From NCBI RefSeq assembly GCF_014725735.1, contig NZ_CP061368.1, positions 1,999,225 through 2,063,224 of the forward strand: a DNA stretch of 64,000 nt, in the 5' to 3' direction. This DNA comes from Wenzhouxiangella sp. AB-CW3 (GTDB lineage Bacteria > Pseudomonadota > Gammaproteobacteria > Xanthomonadales > Wenzhouxiangellaceae). How positions within the stretch are numbered: position 1 is the stretch's first letter; every line of letters begins with the position of its first letter. The notes beneath the pieces were generated by a model. That model was not told the DNA's origin. It saw only the letters and a program-made list of their open reading frames with translations, and did no database searches. The position numbers were made by a program, and so were the translations under genes. This document shows, in pieces, positions 10,276 to 19,406 of the stretch.

Positions 10276-10422
10276 AACCGCAGATGAACGCAGATAAACG
10301 CTGATAGAAAACAGCACCCGCTTTCGGAAACGACTAGAAAGTAAAGATAGATACACCGGCTTATTCCTGTCAGTGACTCAAGGTACTTTCTGATCTGCGT
10401 TTATCTGCGTTCATCCGCGGTT
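10276..10422. repeat. Long inverted repeat of CGCAGAT heptamers with 10-base period
   Basis: The 218-base sucB-lpdA gap contains two arms of about 33 bases (10276-10308 and about 10390-10422) that are reverse complements with about three mismatches. Each arm is a tandem of the heptamer CGCAGAT every ten bases: starts 10279, 10289 and 10299 on the plus strand, and ATCTGCG/ATCCGCG at 10393, 10403 and 10413 on the other arm. The loop is about 80 bases. The same heptamer family recurs at 31042-31128. It probably forms a transcript hairpin or is a REP-like mobile intergenic element. I see no ORF in the gap. Confidence 0.8.
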
Positions 10423-10482
10423 ACCAAATTCGATCTGCATGTTTGTGCAGTTCAAAAACGACAAGATTCAAGGTAAAGACAC

Positions 10483-11910
10483 ATGGCTGACAAGGAATTT
10501 GATCTGATCGTGATTGGTGGCGGCCCGGGTGGGTACGTGGCTGCCATTCGTGCCGCACAGCTGGAGATGAAGGTGCTGCTGGTCGACGACCGTCAGAACG
10601 CCGACGGCAAGCCGGCGCCGGGCGGCACCTGCCTCAATATCGGCTGCATCCCGTCCAAGGCGCTACTGGATTCCTCCAAGCACTACGCCCATGTGCGTGA
10701 CGACTATGCCGACCACGGCATCCAGGTCGACCAGGTCGGCATCGACGTGTCGCAGATGCTCAAGCGCAAGGACCAGGTGGTCAAGCAGCTCACCGGCGGC
10801 GTCAGTCAGTTGCTCAAGGCCAACAAGATCGAGTTCGTCAACGGCCGTGGCAAATTGCTGGCCGACCGCGAAGTCGAGCTTTCCCCGCACGACGGCGATA
10901 CCTACACGGCCAAGGGCAAGCACGTCATCCTGGCCGCCGGCTCGGTGTCGTTTTCCATTCCCAACGTGGAGATCGACAACGAAGCCATCGTCGACAATAT
11001 CGGCGCACTCGAATTCCCCGAAGTCCCGGAACGCCTGGGTGTGATCGGGGCCGGCGTGATCGGTCTGGAACTGGGTAGCGTCTGGTCGCGTCTGGGCAGC
11101 GAGGTGATGCTGTTCGAAGCCCTCGACGAACTGCTGCCGGCACTGGACAAGGACGTTTCCCGCGCGGCCGCGCGCGAGTTCAAGAAGCAGAAACTCGATA
11201 TCCGCCTGGGCACGAAGGTGTCCGGCGCCGAGGTCAAGGACGGCAAGGTCACGGTGACCTACGAGGACTCCGACGGAGAGCACAGCGAGACCTTCGACAA
11301 GCTGCTGGTGGCCGTGGGCCGCAAGGCAGCCAGCGAAGGACTGCTGGCCGATGATTCCGGCATCAAGCTGACCGATCGCGGCCAGGTCGAGGTCGACGAC
11401 CATTGCCGGACCTCGGTCGATGGCGTCTGGGCCATCGGTGACCTGGTGCGCGGCCCGATGCTGGCCCACAAGGCCTCCGAGGAAGGCATAGCCGTGGCCG
11501 AGACCATTGCCGGCGGGCATGGTCACTTCGGCCTGGATACTGTCCCCTGGGTCATCTACACCGATCCCGAGATTGCCTGGGTGGGCAAGACCGAGAAGCA
11601 GCTCAAGGAAGAAGGCGTCGAGTACCGCGCCGGCAACTTCCCGTTTGCCGCTACCGGCCGAGGTCTGGCCATGGGCCATGCACCGGGCACCGTCAAGGTA
11701 ATTGCCGATGCCGAGACCGACCGCTTGCTGGGCGTGCAGATCGTCGGCCCCAATGCCTCGGAACTGATCGCCGAATGCGTGGTGACCATGGAATTCGCCG
11801 GCGCCTCTGAGGACCTGGCCCGCATCATCCACGCCCACCCGACCCTGTCGGAAGCCGTGCACGAAGCCGCCCTGGCCGTGGACAAGCGCGCGATTCACAA
11901 GGCCAACTGA
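10483..11910 (+). CDS. lpdA: Dihydrolipoyl dehydrogenase (E3)
   Basis: This FAD flavoprotein (475 residues) reoxidises the lipoyl groups of 2-oxo acid dehydrogenase complexes with NAD+. The N-terminal FAD-binding site is IGGGPGGYVAAIRAAQ and the redox-active disulfide is in GGTCLNIGCIPSKALL. The NAD-binding Rossmann motif is GAGVIGLELGSVW. The C-terminal HAHPTLSEAVHEAAL supplies the catalytic His-Glu pair. It follows sucA-sucB, so it most likely serves this complex and perhaps also pyruvate dehydrogenase and the glycine cleavage system, whose P protein is encoded at 16.5 kb. The ATG is preceded by AAGGTAAAG, a usable ribosome site. Confidence 0.97.
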   Translation: MADKEFDLIVIGGGPGGYVAAIRAAQLEMKVLLVDDRQNADGKPAPGGTCLNIGCIPSKALLDSSKHYAHVRDDYADHGIQVDQVGIDVSQMLKRKDQVVKQLTGGVSQLLKANKIEFVNGRGKLLADREVELSPHDGDTYTAKGKHVILAAGSVSFSIPNVEIDNEAIVDNIGALEFPEVPERLGVIGAGVIGLELGSVWSRLGSEVMLFEALDELLPALDKDVSRAAAREFKKQKLDIRLGTKVSGAEVKDGKVTVTYEDSDGEHSETFDKLLVAVGRKAASEGLLADDSGIKLTDRGQVEVDDHCRTSVDGVWAIGDLVRGPMLAHKASEEGIAVAETIAGGHGHFGLDTVPWVIYTDPEIAWVGKTEKQLKEEGVEYRAGNFPFAATGRGLAMGHAPGTVKVIADAETDRLLGVQIVGPNASELIAECVVTMEFAGASEDLARIIHAHPTLSEAVHEAALAVDKRAIHKAN

Positions 11911-11922
11911 GCTTCGCTCAGT
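11906..11922 (+). terminator. Hairpin at the lpdA stop codon
   Basis: ACTGAGC-TTC-GCTCAGT is a perfect seven-base-pair stem with a three-base loop that includes the lpdA TGA. No T-run follows, so it is a weak terminator or an mRNA 3'-end-stabilising hairpin at best. It directly abuts the larger repeat that starts at 11924. Confidence 0.4.
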
Positions 11923-11923
11923 G

Positions 11924-12014
11924 AGTTGCAAGTTGTCGGTTGCAAGTTGCAAGCTCCCGTTACGCCGCGATGTGGCCAACGGTACTTGCAACTGACAACA
12001 TACAACTTGCAACT
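11924..12014. repeat. Inverted repeat of AGTTGCA heptamers with 7-base period
   Basis: Two 30-base arms (11924-11953 and 11985-12014) match as reverse complements at 26 of 30 positions, around a 31-base loop. Each arm is a tandem of a seven-base unit: AGTTGCA, AGTTGTC, GGTTGCA, AGTTGCA in arm 1. It fills most of the lpdA-acuI gap. The architecture resembles the sucB-lpdA repeat, but the unit and the period differ (7 versus 10 bases). No ORF is present. Confidence 0.8.
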
Positions 12015-12063
12015 TGACCCCCTGGAGTCATCGGCAGCATTGCACTAAAGGATCAAGCAAGGC

Positions 12064-13068
12064 ATGACCAAACCCATCCCCGACAAATTCAAGGCCTTCC
12101 GCATCTTCGACGACGAGGATGGTTACCGTGCGCAGCTGGTCGAGCAGTCCATCGACGAGCAGTCGGAAGGTGATGTCGTCATCCGGGTGGCTTACTCCAG
12201 CGTCAATTACAAGGATGCGCTGGCCGGCACCGGCAAGGGCAAGATCCTGCGGCGCTTTCCGCTCAATGGCGGCATCGATGCGGCCGGCACCGTGGTGCAG
12301 TCGCAATCCGATCGTTTCATCGAAGGCGACGAGGTGCTGATCACCGGCTGCGGCCTGTCGGAAACCCGCGACGGCGGATACAGCGAATACATGCGTGCTC
12401 CCTCGGAGTGGCTGGTGCCGCTGCCCGAGGGCCTGACCCTCGAAGAATCCATGATCCTGGGCACGGCTGGCTTCACCGCCGCGCTTGCCCTGTGGCGTAT
12501 GGAAGCCAATGGGCAGCAGCCCGACATGGGGCCGATCGCGATCACCGGCGCTTCCGGCGGCGTGGGTTCGATTGCCGTCGACATGTTCTCGCGCGCCGGC
12601 TACGAGGTCAGTGCCATTTCCGGCAAGGTCGAGGAGTTCGACTGGCTGCACGAACTCGGTGCCGCCCAGTGCATCTCCCGCCACGACCTGTACTGGCCGG
12701 AATCGCCGCTGGCCTCGGCGCAGTTTGCCGGCGCCTTCGACAATGTCGGTGGCGACATGCTCTCGGGCCTGACCCGTGTCATCCAGCCCTGGGGCAATAT
12801 CGCCTCCTGCGGCATGGCCGGCGGCATTGGCGTGAACACCACGGTCATGCCCTTCATCATTCGCGGCATCACGCTGCTGGGCATCAATTCCGCCGGTTGC
12901 CCCTACGAGATCCGGGAACAGCTATGGCAAAAGCTGGCCGGCGACTGGAAACCACGACACCTGCCGTCCATCATGACCAACCGGACCGATCTGGACGGGT
13001 TGGGCGGAACTTTCGACAGGCTGCTGGCCGGTGGCGGCCAGGGGCGAACCATCGTCGAGATGGCCTGA
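12064..13068 (+). CDS. YhdH/AcuI-type quinone oxidoreductase family (acryloyl-CoA reductase-like)
   Basis: A 334-residue zinc-free medium-chain dehydrogenase/reductase. The N-terminal catalytic fold contains SSVNYKDALAGTGKGKI, and the NADPH-binding Rossmann motif is TGASGGVGSIAVDM. The sequence FDNVGGDMLSGL and the length fit the YhdH/YhfP group. In Rhodobacter and E. coli this group includes AcuI, which reduces acryloyl-CoA to propanoyl-CoA. The true substrate here cannot be read from sequence. It follows the sucAB-lpdA genes on the same strand, but the large hairpin repeat lies between, so co-transcription is uncertain. Confidence 0.8.
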   Translation: MTKPIPDKFKAFRIFDDEDGYRAQLVEQSIDEQSEGDVVIRVAYSSVNYKDALAGTGKGKILRRFPLNGGIDAAGTVVQSQSDRFIEGDEVLITGCGLSETRDGGYSEYMRAPSEWLVPLPEGLTLEESMILGTAGFTAALALWRMEANGQQPDMGPIAITGASGGVGSIAVDMFSRAGYEVSAISGKVEEFDWLHELGAAQCISRHDLYWPESPLASAQFAGAFDNVGGDMLSGLTRVIQPWGNIASCGMAGGIGVNTTVMPFIIRGITLLGINSAGCPYEIREQLWQKLAGDWKPRHLPSIMTNRTDLDGLGGTFDRLLAGGGQGRTIVEMA

Positions 13069-13098
13069 TGCCCCGGACGCGATCGGCGGCATTTCGGG

Positions 13099-13104
13099 TA
13101 TGAT
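13099..13104 (+). promoter_or_regulatory. Candidate -10 box for pilH
   Basis: TATGAT lies 39 bases before the pilH ATG in the 74-base gap after the reductase gene. No clear -35 is visible. Confidence 0.35.
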
Positions 13105-13142
13105 GGCATCTACCTTACAGACCGACAAAGCAAGGGAACAAA

Positions 13143-13508
13143 ATGGCCAAGATTCTTATCGTTGACGATTCGGAGACGCACCTGTACTCGCTGCAGAAGA
13201 TTGTCGAAGGCGCTGGACACGAGGTGGTTACCGCGTCGAGCGGCGAGGAAGGGGTGGAGAAGTCGAAATCGCACACACCCGACCTGATTCTCATGGATAT
13301 CGTGATGCCCGGCCTCAATGGGCTGCAGGCCACGCGCAAGATCACCAAGGATCAGGACACCGCCCACATCCCGGTGATCTTCGTCACCACCAAGGACCAG
13401 GAAACCGACCGGGTCTGGGGCATGCGCCAGGGTGCGGCTGCCTACATCACCAAGCCGGTGGACAAGAAGGAACTGCTCAAGGCCGTCGACCAGGCTCTGA
13501 GTGCCTGA
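13143..13508 (+). CDS. pilH: PilH-type single-domain response regulator
   Basis: A 121-residue CheY-like receiver without output domain. Phosphorylation residues are in ILIVDDSE and LILMDIVMPGLNGLQATR, and the conserved Thr and Lys are in FVTTKDQ and ITKPVD. The run TKDQETDRVWGMRQGA is highly characteristic of PilH, which in Pseudomonas works with PilG and ChpA to control type IV pilus twitching. Here no pilG, pilI, pilJ or chpA genes are adjacent, so it stands as an orphan in front of a peroxiredoxin gene. The next gene begins two bases after its stop. Confidence 0.83.
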   Translation: MAKILIVDDSETHLYSLQKIVEGAGHEVVTASSGEEGVEKSKSHTPDLILMDIVMPGLNGLQATRKITKDQDTAHIPVIFVTTKDQETDRVWGMRQGAAAYITKPVDKKELLKAVDQALSA

Positions 13509-13509
13509 C

Positions 13510-13992
13510 ATGGGCATTGCCGCGGGCGAACGGATTCCCGAGGCGGGCCTGATGGTGATGACGCCTAAAGGCCCTGCGCAGCGGACATCCACCGACCTGC
13601 TGGGCACCGGCCGCGTGGTGCTGTTTGCCGTTCCGGGACCGTTCACGCCAACCTGCTCGGCCCGACATCTGCCCGGGTTCAGCGAGCAGGTCGGACGCTT
13701 TCTCGATGCCGGCATCGACCGCATCGTCTGCATGGCCGTTCAGGATGTTTTCGTCATGGATGCCTGGGCCAGGGCAGCCGGCGCCGATGACCGTATTGTC
13801 ATGGCAGCCGATGGCAATGGCGATTTCACCCGCACCCTGGGCCTGGAGCTGGATGCGCGGGCTTTCGGGCTGGGGTTTCGTTCCCAGCGGTTTGCCATGC
13901 TGGCCGAAGACGGCGTGGTGCGCCATCTACTGGTCGATAAGCCGGGTGAGTTTCGCGTCTCCAGCGCCGAGCACCTGCTCGGCAAGCTCTGA
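13510..13992 (+). CDS. Prx5-type peroxiredoxin
   Basis: A 160-residue thiol peroxidase expected to reduce hydrogen peroxide or organic hydroperoxides in the cytoplasm, probably using glutathione or a redoxin. The peroxidatic cysteine is Cys49 in PGPFTPTCSARHLPGF, the Prx5 subfamily signature. A later Cys in RIVCMAVQDVFVMDAW is in the usual second-cysteine region. I start at the ATG at 13510; a GTG at 13501 overlapping the pilH stop is an alternative. Close spacing to pilH suggests co-transcription, and a functional link between the two is speculative. Confidence 0.85.
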   Translation: MGIAAGERIPEAGLMVMTPKGPAQRTSTDLLGTGRVVLFAVPGPFTPTCSARHLPGFSEQVGRFLDAGIDRIVCMAVQDVFVMDAWARAAGADDRIVMAADGNGDFTRTLGLELDARAFGLGFRSQRFAMLAEDGVVRHLLVDKPGEFRVSSAEHLLGKL

Positions 13993-14005
13993 AACCCTTC
14001 TGGAA

Positions 14006-14242
14006 TCAGCCGCCGGGTGCGACCGGGTACTGAACCGGGTTAACACCCTGGGGCTCGATCCAGCCCAGGTGAAAGCCGATCCACAGCATGATCACCAGAC
14101 CCAGCGACAGGCCGACACGCCAGCTCAGCCGGCGCACCGTGCGTTCACCCTCGCCTGTATCGCGTATCAGAAAATAGAAGCTTGAGGCCAGGGTGTAGAG
14201 AATGACCGCGAACGCGCCAAGAATCAGTGTCTTGCTCAACAA
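14006..14242 (-). CDS. DUF2909-type twin-transmembrane protein
   Basis: A 78-residue protein with two hydrophobic helices (about residues 4-26 and 42-62) separated by a charged hairpin (RDTGEGERTVRRLSW). Small twin-TM proteins of this type sit next to SURF1 in cytochrome c oxidase clusters of many Gammaproteobacteria. Here it is divergent from SURF1 rather than in line. No ATG is available; the frame begins at TTG 14242 (a second TTG at 14239), which I accept because the hydrophobic helix starts immediately after. The molecular role is unknown; a part in oxidase assembly is inferred only from neighbourhood. Confidence 0.68.
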   Translation of the reverse strand: MLSKTLILGAFAVILYTLASSFYFLIRDTGEGERTVRRLSWRVGLSLGLVIMLWIGFHLGWIEPQGVNPVQYPVAPGG

Positions 14243-14290
14243 TGTGCCGTTCCGATGTGATCGTGACTGCCATTATAAGGGGCAAGCGTC

Positions 14291-14983
14291 ATGATCCGGC
14301 ATGCGCTGCCTCATGTTGCAGCGGCGCTGGTCATCGGCGCCGCCGTGTACCTGACCATGTGGCAGCTCGACCGGGCCGAATGGAAAAGTGAGCTGCTGGC
14401 CGACTGGGAAAGCGCCACGGCCAGCGACCTGGCGGCTGATGAGCCACCCGGGCGTTATGCCTTGGTCGAGGCCAGCGGAGACTTCGATCAAGAACGCCAT
14501 GTTCTACTGGACAACCAGGTTCGCAACATGCAGCCCGGTGTCCATGTATTCACGCCGTTCCAGCCGCACGGCACGGACAAGACCTGGATGGTCAATCGCG
14601 GCTGGCAACCCTTGCCGCGAAGAGACGAGTTGCCGTCCTTCCCGACGCCGGGCGACAGCGTGACCATCGCCGGCCGCCTCTCCGAATTGCCCAGGGTCGG
14701 ACTGGAAATCGGCCGGGCCTCCGAGCTCGACCCCGACCATTGGCCCAACCTGATGACCTACTTCGACCTGGAACGCATCCGTGATGCCTTGGGCGAAAAT
14801 GTTGCTGATCGCATCGTGCTGCTCGAACCGGATCATCCCGCTCACCTGAGCGGCGATGAATGGGAGCCGGTCACGTTCGGGCCCGAGCGCCACCGCGCCT
14901 ATGCATTTCAGTGGGCCAGCATTGGCATTGTCGTGTTCTTCATCTGGCTGATACTGACCATCAGGAGTTTGCGCCGATCATGA
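14291..14983 (+). CDS. SURF1-family cytochrome oxidase assembly protein
   Basis: A 230-residue inner-membrane protein that assists heme a insertion into the catalytic subunit of cytochrome c oxidase. It has the two-helix layout of the family: an N-terminal membrane segment with WQLDRAEWKSELL right after it, a periplasmic domain, and a C-terminal membrane helix preceded by AYAFQWASI. Typical inner sequences are VLLDNQVRNMQPGVHVFTPF and WMVNRGWQPLPR. The stop overlaps the next ATG (ATGA). TATAA-like bases near 14274 could be its -10, in the gap with the divergent DUF2909 gene. Confidence 0.88.
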   Translation: MIRHALPHVAAALVIGAAVYLTMWQLDRAEWKSELLADWESATASDLAADEPPGRYALVEASGDFDQERHVLLDNQVRNMQPGVHVFTPFQPHGTDKTWMVNRGWQPLPRRDELPSFPTPGDSVTIAGRLSELPRVGLEIGRASELDPDHWPNLMTYFDLERIRDALGENVADRIVLLEPDHPAHLSGDEWEPVTFGPERHRAYAFQWASIGIVVFFIWLILTIRSLRRS

Positions 14984-15582
14984 GCCGCACCACCATCATT
15001 GCCGTATTCGCGGTGTTTTTCACCCCGGTCATCGTCGCCGTACTCATGCACAGCGAGTGGTTTGAATGGCGCCCCAGTGAAACCCGAAATTACGGCGAGT
15101 TGCTCGAACCGCCCCACGCGCTGCCCGCCTTTGAGATCCAGCGAGCCGACGATGCCGCGCTGAGTCGCAATGACCTGCTCGAGCGCTGGCAGCTGATCCA
15201 CGTGGCCGCGGGACCATGTTCCGAAGCCTGCGTGGAAACGCTCTACTGGCTGCGCCAGGTTCGCCGCGCCCAGGACCGCCACCAGCCCGACATCGATATC
15301 ACCCTGGTCTCGAATACCGAAGTAGCAGACGATGTACGCGCCGACATCGAGGAACTGGCCGCCGGCATCCGGATTCTGGACGGCACGGCCGGTGCGAGCT
15401 TCAAATCCCTGCTGCCATCGGACCCGTCCGGGCCAATCAGCTACATTCTCGACCCCCAGGCCAATATAATATTGCGCTATCCCGACGGTTCGGATTTCAA
15501 CGGCATGCGCCGTGACCTGCGACGACTGTTGACCTGGACCCGAACCGACCAGCCACCATCTCAACAAGCACCGGAGTTATGA
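14980..15582 (+). CDS. Membrane-anchored CxxxC protein of the oxidase assembly cluster
   Basis: A 200-residue protein with one N-terminal membrane helix (about residues 5-22) and a soluble, probably periplasmic thioredoxin-like domain. The motif [16 protein letters not shown] contains a CxxxC pair like the copper site of Sco proteins, although the overall similarity to Sco is low. The usual hypothetical protein between SURF1 and CtaA in gammaproteobacterial cox clusters looks like this. I use the ATG at 14980, which overlaps the SURF1 stop; the open frame reaches 14860, but that part is inside SURF1. It overlaps cyoE by four bases. Copper delivery or redox help for the oxidase is a reasonable inference. 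Confidence 0.75.
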   Translation: MSRTTIIAVFAVFFTPVIVAVLMHSEWFEWRPSETRNYGELLEPPHALPAFEIQRADDAALSRNDLLERWQLIHVAAGPCSEACVETLYWLRQVRRAQDRHQPDIDITLVSNTEVADDVRADIEELAAGIRILDGTAGASFKSLLPSDPSGPISYILDPQANIILRYPDGSDFNGMRRDLRRLLTWTRTDQPPSQQAPEL

Positions 15583-16475
15583 CCGCCACGGCCCTGCAGA
15601 CGTCCCGGCAGTTCCTCGCCCTGTGCAAGCTGCGCATCGTCGCCCTGATCGTGTTCACGGCCGTGGTCGGCATGGCACTGGCCACGCCCGGCATGATCCC
15701 GCTCGCGGCACTGGTGGCCGGGTCGCTGGGCATTGGCCTGGCCGCCGCCAGCGCAGCGGCCATCAATCATCTGCTCGATGAACGGGCCGATCGCATCATG
15801 GCGCGCACGCGTCACCGCCCGCTTCCCGGCAAGCATCTCAGCAGAAGCCAGGTCATCGGCTTTGCCATCGCCCTGGCCGTCGTAGCCATGGCGCTTCTGC
15901 TGGCCTTCGTCAATCTCTTGACGGCCATTCTGACCTTTGCCGGACTGATCGGCTACGCCATCATCTACACCGCCTGGCTGAAGCGTGCCACGCCGCAGAA
16001 TATCGTCATCGGTGGCGCTGCCGGAGCCATCCCACCCGTGCTGGGCTGGACCGCGGTTACCGGAGAGATCCACGGCCATGCGCTGATTCTGTTCCTGATC
16101 GTTTTTGTCTGGACGCCGCCCCACTTCTGGGCCCTGGCCATCCATCGCCGCGATGACTATGCCGCCGCCAACGTGCCCATGCTGCCGGTCACCCACGGCG
16201 TGGCCTTCACTCGCTGGCAGATCCTGTTCTATACCATCATCCTGGTGCTGGTCACCCTGCTGCCCTGGCTGACCGGCATGAGCGGCCTGGCCTACCTGGC
16301 CGGCGCCGTGGTACTCAACATCGGCTTTCTCGGCTATGCCATCGCCTTGATGAGAACAGACGACGAACAGCTTTCCATGCAGATGTTTCGCTACTCAGTG
16401 GTCTATCTTATGGCGCTGTTTGCCTTTCTTCTGCTCGACCATTACCTATTCGATCCCGCAAGAGTGATCCAATGA
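15579..16475 (+). CDS. cyoE: Protoheme IX farnesyltransferase (heme O synthase)
   Basis: A 298-residue polytopic UbiA-family prenyltransferase that adds a farnesyl group to heme B, giving heme O for terminal oxidases. The first aspartate-rich motif is [21 protein letters not shown]. The second conserved loop is [19 protein letters not shown]. About eight or nine hydrophobic helices are visible. Translational overlaps (ATGA) link it to the gene before and to gcvP after. Heme A synthase (ctaA/cox15), normally beside it in cox clusters, is not in this window, so whether the product stays heme O or goes on to heme A cannot be told here. Confidence 0.94.
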   Translation: MTATALQTSRQFLALCKLRIVALIVFTAVVGMALATPGMIPLAALVAGSLGIGLAAASAAAINHLLDERADRIMARTRHRPLPGKHLSRSQVIGFAIALAVVAMALLLAFVNLLTAILTFAGLIGYAIIYTAWLKRATPQNIVIGGAAGAIPPVLGWTAVTGEIHGHALILFLIVFVWTPPHFWALAIHRRDDYAAANVPMLPVTHGVAFTRWQILFYTIILVLVTLLPWLTGMSGLAYLAGAVVLNIGFLGYAIALMRTDDEQLSMQMFRYSVVYLMALFAFLLLDHYLFDPARVIQ

Positions 16476-19384
16476 CCGATAACCGCAATCCGGCCCCGAC
16501 GCCACTGCACACGCTCGAGTCCCACGATGACTTCGTCGACCGCCACATCGGCCCGCGCGATGAAGACATTCGCGCCATGCTGGACACCATCGAGGCGGAG
16601 TCCCTCGAATCGCTGATGCAGCAGACCATGCCCGGCAGCATCCGGCACGATGGCGGGCTGGCCCTGCCGCCCAGCGACAACGAGGAGCGCGTGCTCGATC
16701 AGATACGCTCCATTGCAGCCCGCAACACCGTCACCCACAGCATGATCGGCCTGGGCTATCACCCCACCATCGTGCCCCCGGTCATTCTGCGCAACGTGTT
16801 CGAGAACCCGGGTTGGTATACCGCCTACACGCCCTACCAGGCCGAGATTTCCCAGGGGCGCCTCGAGGCGCTGCTGAACTTCCAGCAGATGGTCATGGAT
16901 CTGACCGGCATGGAACTGGCCAATGCTTCCCTGCTCGACGAAGCCACGGCCGCCGCTGAGGCCATGGCCATGCTCAAGCGAGTCAACCGCAAGAACAAGA
17001 GCAATGTGTTCCTGGTCGATGCCAACTGCCTGCCGCAAACCATCGACGTGGTCCGGAATCGTGGCCACCACCTCGACCTGGACGTGCGCGTGTGCCATGA
17101 CCTGGCCGCCGAACTGGCCGAAACCGACTGTTTCGGCGTTCTGATCCAGTACCCGGGCAGTGATGGTGCCGTACAGGCGCTGGATGAGCTGGTTTCCAGC
17201 GCGCATGAGCGCGGTGCGCTGGCTGCCGTGGCTGCCGATCTCATGGCCCTGGTCATGCTGAAAAGCCCGGGCGAGTCCGGTGCCGACTGCGTGGTCGGTT
17301 CGGCACAGCGCTTCGGTGTTCCCATGGGTTATGGCGGCCCCCACGCAGCCTTCTTCGCCACCCGCGAAGACTACCGTCGCAGTGTGCCCGGCCGCATCAT
17401 CGGCGTATCGCGCGACCGCCACGACAACCCGGCCCTGCGCATGGCCCTGCAGACCCGCGAGCAGCATATCCGCCGCGAAAAGGCGATGAGCAATATCTGC
17501 ACCGCGCAGGCCCTGCTGGCCGTCATGGCCGGTTTCTACGCCGTCTGGCACGGCGCCGACGGGCTGCGCAAGATTGCCGGTCGTATCCATCGTCACGCCT
17601 GCATCCTCGCCCACGGCATTCGCAAGGCCGGCTTCGAACTGGAACACGATGCGTTCTTTGACACCTTGCAGGTGCGAGTCGACGGTTCGCGTCGCGACGA
17701 AATCCTTCGTCAGGCACGCGAACAGGGCATCAACCTGCGCACTGAACGCGAAGGACTGATCGGTCTGTCCGTCAATGAACAGACCCGCAAGCATCACGTC
17801 GACAGTCTGCTGGCCCTGTTCGACCAGGCATCGAACGACGTACTCGCCATCGACGCTGAGCTGGGCAATGATTACCTGGCCATACCTGCCGATGTGCGTC
17901 GCAGCAGCTCTTTCCTGGAGCACGAGGTGTTCGGGCGCTACCACTCCGAGACCGAGATGCTGCGCTACCTCAAGCGCCTGGAGAACAAGGACCTGAGCCT
18001 GGCTCACGCCATGATCCCACTGGGCTCTTGCACCATGAAGCTCAATGCCACGGCCGAAATGATTCCGGTAACCTGGCCCGAGTTCTCCGATCTGCATCCC
18101 TTCTGCCCGTCCGACCAGGCCGGGGGCTATCACCAGCTCATCGATGAACTGGCTGGCTGGCTGGCCGAGATCACCGGTTTCGCCGCCGTTTCGTTGCAAC
18201 CCAATGCAGGTTCCCAAGGCGAATACGCCGGGCTGCTGGCCATCAAGGGCTGGCATGAAGCGCGAGGCGAGAGTCAGCGCACAGTCTGCCTGATTCCGTC
18301 CTCGGCCCATGGCACTAATCCGGCCAGCGCCCAGATGACCGGCATGGACATTGTCGTGGTCAAGTGCGACAAGCAGGGCAATATCGATCTGGAAGACCTG
18401 GATGCCAGGATCGAGAAACATCGCGAGAAGCTCGCGGCCCTGATGATCACCTACCCCTCCACGCACGGCGTGTTCGAGGAAGACGTGGTCACCATCTGTC
18501 AGCGCGTGCGCGACGCCGGCGGACAGGTCTACCTGGACGGCGCCAACCTCAATGCCCTGGTGGGCTGGTCGCGCATTGCCGACTATGCCGACGTGTGTCA
18601 CCTCAACCTGCACAAGACCTTCTGCATTCCGCACGGCGGAGGCGGGCCGGGCATCGGCCCGGTGGGCGTGCGTGAACACCTGGTGCCCTTCCTGCCCGGG
18701 CACCCCACCGGCCTGATCGAAGCCGAGCACGGCAGCAACCCGGCCATTGCCGCCGCGCCCTTCGGCAGCGCCGGCATCCTGCCCATCTCCTGGGTGTACA
18801 TCCGCCTGATGGGCGCCGAAGGGCTCAAGCGCGCCACCGAGGTAGCCGTGCTCAACGCCAACTACATCGCCCGCCGACTGGCATCGCACTACGACATTCT
18901 CTACACCGGTCGCAACGGACGCATCGCCCACGAATGCATCGTTGACCTGCGCCCCTTCAAGGAGTCGGCTGGTATCACCGAGGAGGACGTGGCCAAGCGA
19001 CTGATCGACTATGGCTTTCATGCCCCGACCATGTCCTGGCCGGTACCCGGCACGCTGATGATCGAACCGACCGAGAGCGAGTCAAAAGCCGAGCTGGACC
19101 GCTTCATTCAGGCCATGATCGCCATTCGCGGCGAGATCGAGCGCGTGGCCAGCGGCGAATGGGACGCCGAGAACAACCCGCTGAAGAATGCACCGCACAC
19201 AGCGCTTGAACTGGCCGCCGAGGACTGGCCCCACGCCTACACACGCACCCAGGCCGGCTGGCCGGTTGCGGGACTGAAGCTGGACAAATTCTTCGCGCCG
19301 GTGGGCCGGGTCGACAATGTCTACGGCGACCGCAACCTGGTCTGCTCCTGCCCGCCCCTGGAAGACTGGCTGGAGGCCAGCTGA
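16472..19384 (+). CDS. gcvP: Glycine dehydrogenase (decarboxylating), P protein
   Basis: The PLP-dependent P protein of the glycine cleavage system (970 residues, the long fused form found in Proteobacteria). It decarboxylates glycine and passes the aminomethyl group to the lipoyl arm of GcvH. The N-terminus [17 protein letters not shown] and the PLP-lysine segment [18 protein letters not shown] are clear. [22 protein letters not shown] and [15 protein letters not shown] are also standard. The start overlaps the cyoE stop (ATGA), an unexpected partner, since gcvT and gcvH are not nearby. No glycine riboswitch is visible because there is no leader. Confidence 0.96.
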   Translation: MTDNRNPAPTPLHTLESHDDFVDRHIGPRDEDIRAMLDTIEAESLESLMQQTMPGSIRHDGGLALPPSDNEERVLDQIRSIAARNTVTHSMIGLGYHPTIVPPVILRNVFENPGWYTAYTPYQAEISQGRLEALLNFQQMVMDLTGMELANASLLDEATAAAEAMAMLKRVNRKNKSNVFLVDANCLPQTIDVVRNRGHHLDLDVRVCHDLAAELAETDCFGVLIQYPGSDGAVQALDELVSSAHERGALAAVAADLMALVMLKSPGESGADCVVGSAQRFGVPMGYGGPHAAFFATREDYRRSVPGRIIGVSRDRHDNPALRMALQTREQHIRREKAMSNICTAQALLAVMAGFYAVWHGADGLRKIAGRIHRHACILAHGIRKAGFELEHDAFFDTLQVRVDGSRRDEILRQAREQGINLRTEREGLIGLSVNEQTRKHHVDSLLALFDQASNDVLAIDAELGNDYLAIPADVRRSSSFLEHEVFGRYHSETEMLRYLKRLENKDLSLAHAMIPLGSCTMKLNATAEMIPVTWPEFSDLHPFCPSDQAGGYHQLIDELAGWLAEITGFAAVSLQPNAGSQGEYAGLLAIKGWHEARGESQRTVCLIPSSAHGTNPASAQMTGMDIVVVKCDKQGNIDLEDLDARIEKHREKLAALMITYPSTHGVFEEDVVTICQRVRDAGGQVYLDGANLNALVGWSRIADYADVCHLNLHKTFCIPHGGGGPGIGPVGVREHLVPFLPGHPTGLIEAEHGSNPAIAAAPFGSAGILPISWVYIRLMGAEGLKRATEVAVLNANYIARRLASHYDILYTGRNGRIAHECIVDLRPFKESAGITEEDVAKRLIDYGFHAPTMSWPVPGTLMIEPTESESKAELDRFIQAMIAIRGEIERVASGEWDAENNPLKNAPHTALELAAEDWPHAYTRTQAGWPVAGLKLDKFFAPVGRVDNVYGDRNLVCSCPPLEDWLEAS

Positions 19385-19406
19385 GCCTGCGGGCCCGGTC
19401 AACGCC

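Noticed and set aside
16442-19021. Long antisense frame (about 860 codons) across gcvP
   Set aside because: Shadow of gcvP with low-complexity His/Gln/Gly-rich product and no family signature.
19317-19406. Extension of the subtilase gene upstream to 19317
   Set aside because: It lies inside gcvP in another frame and would put 30 or more unrelated residues before the signal peptide.
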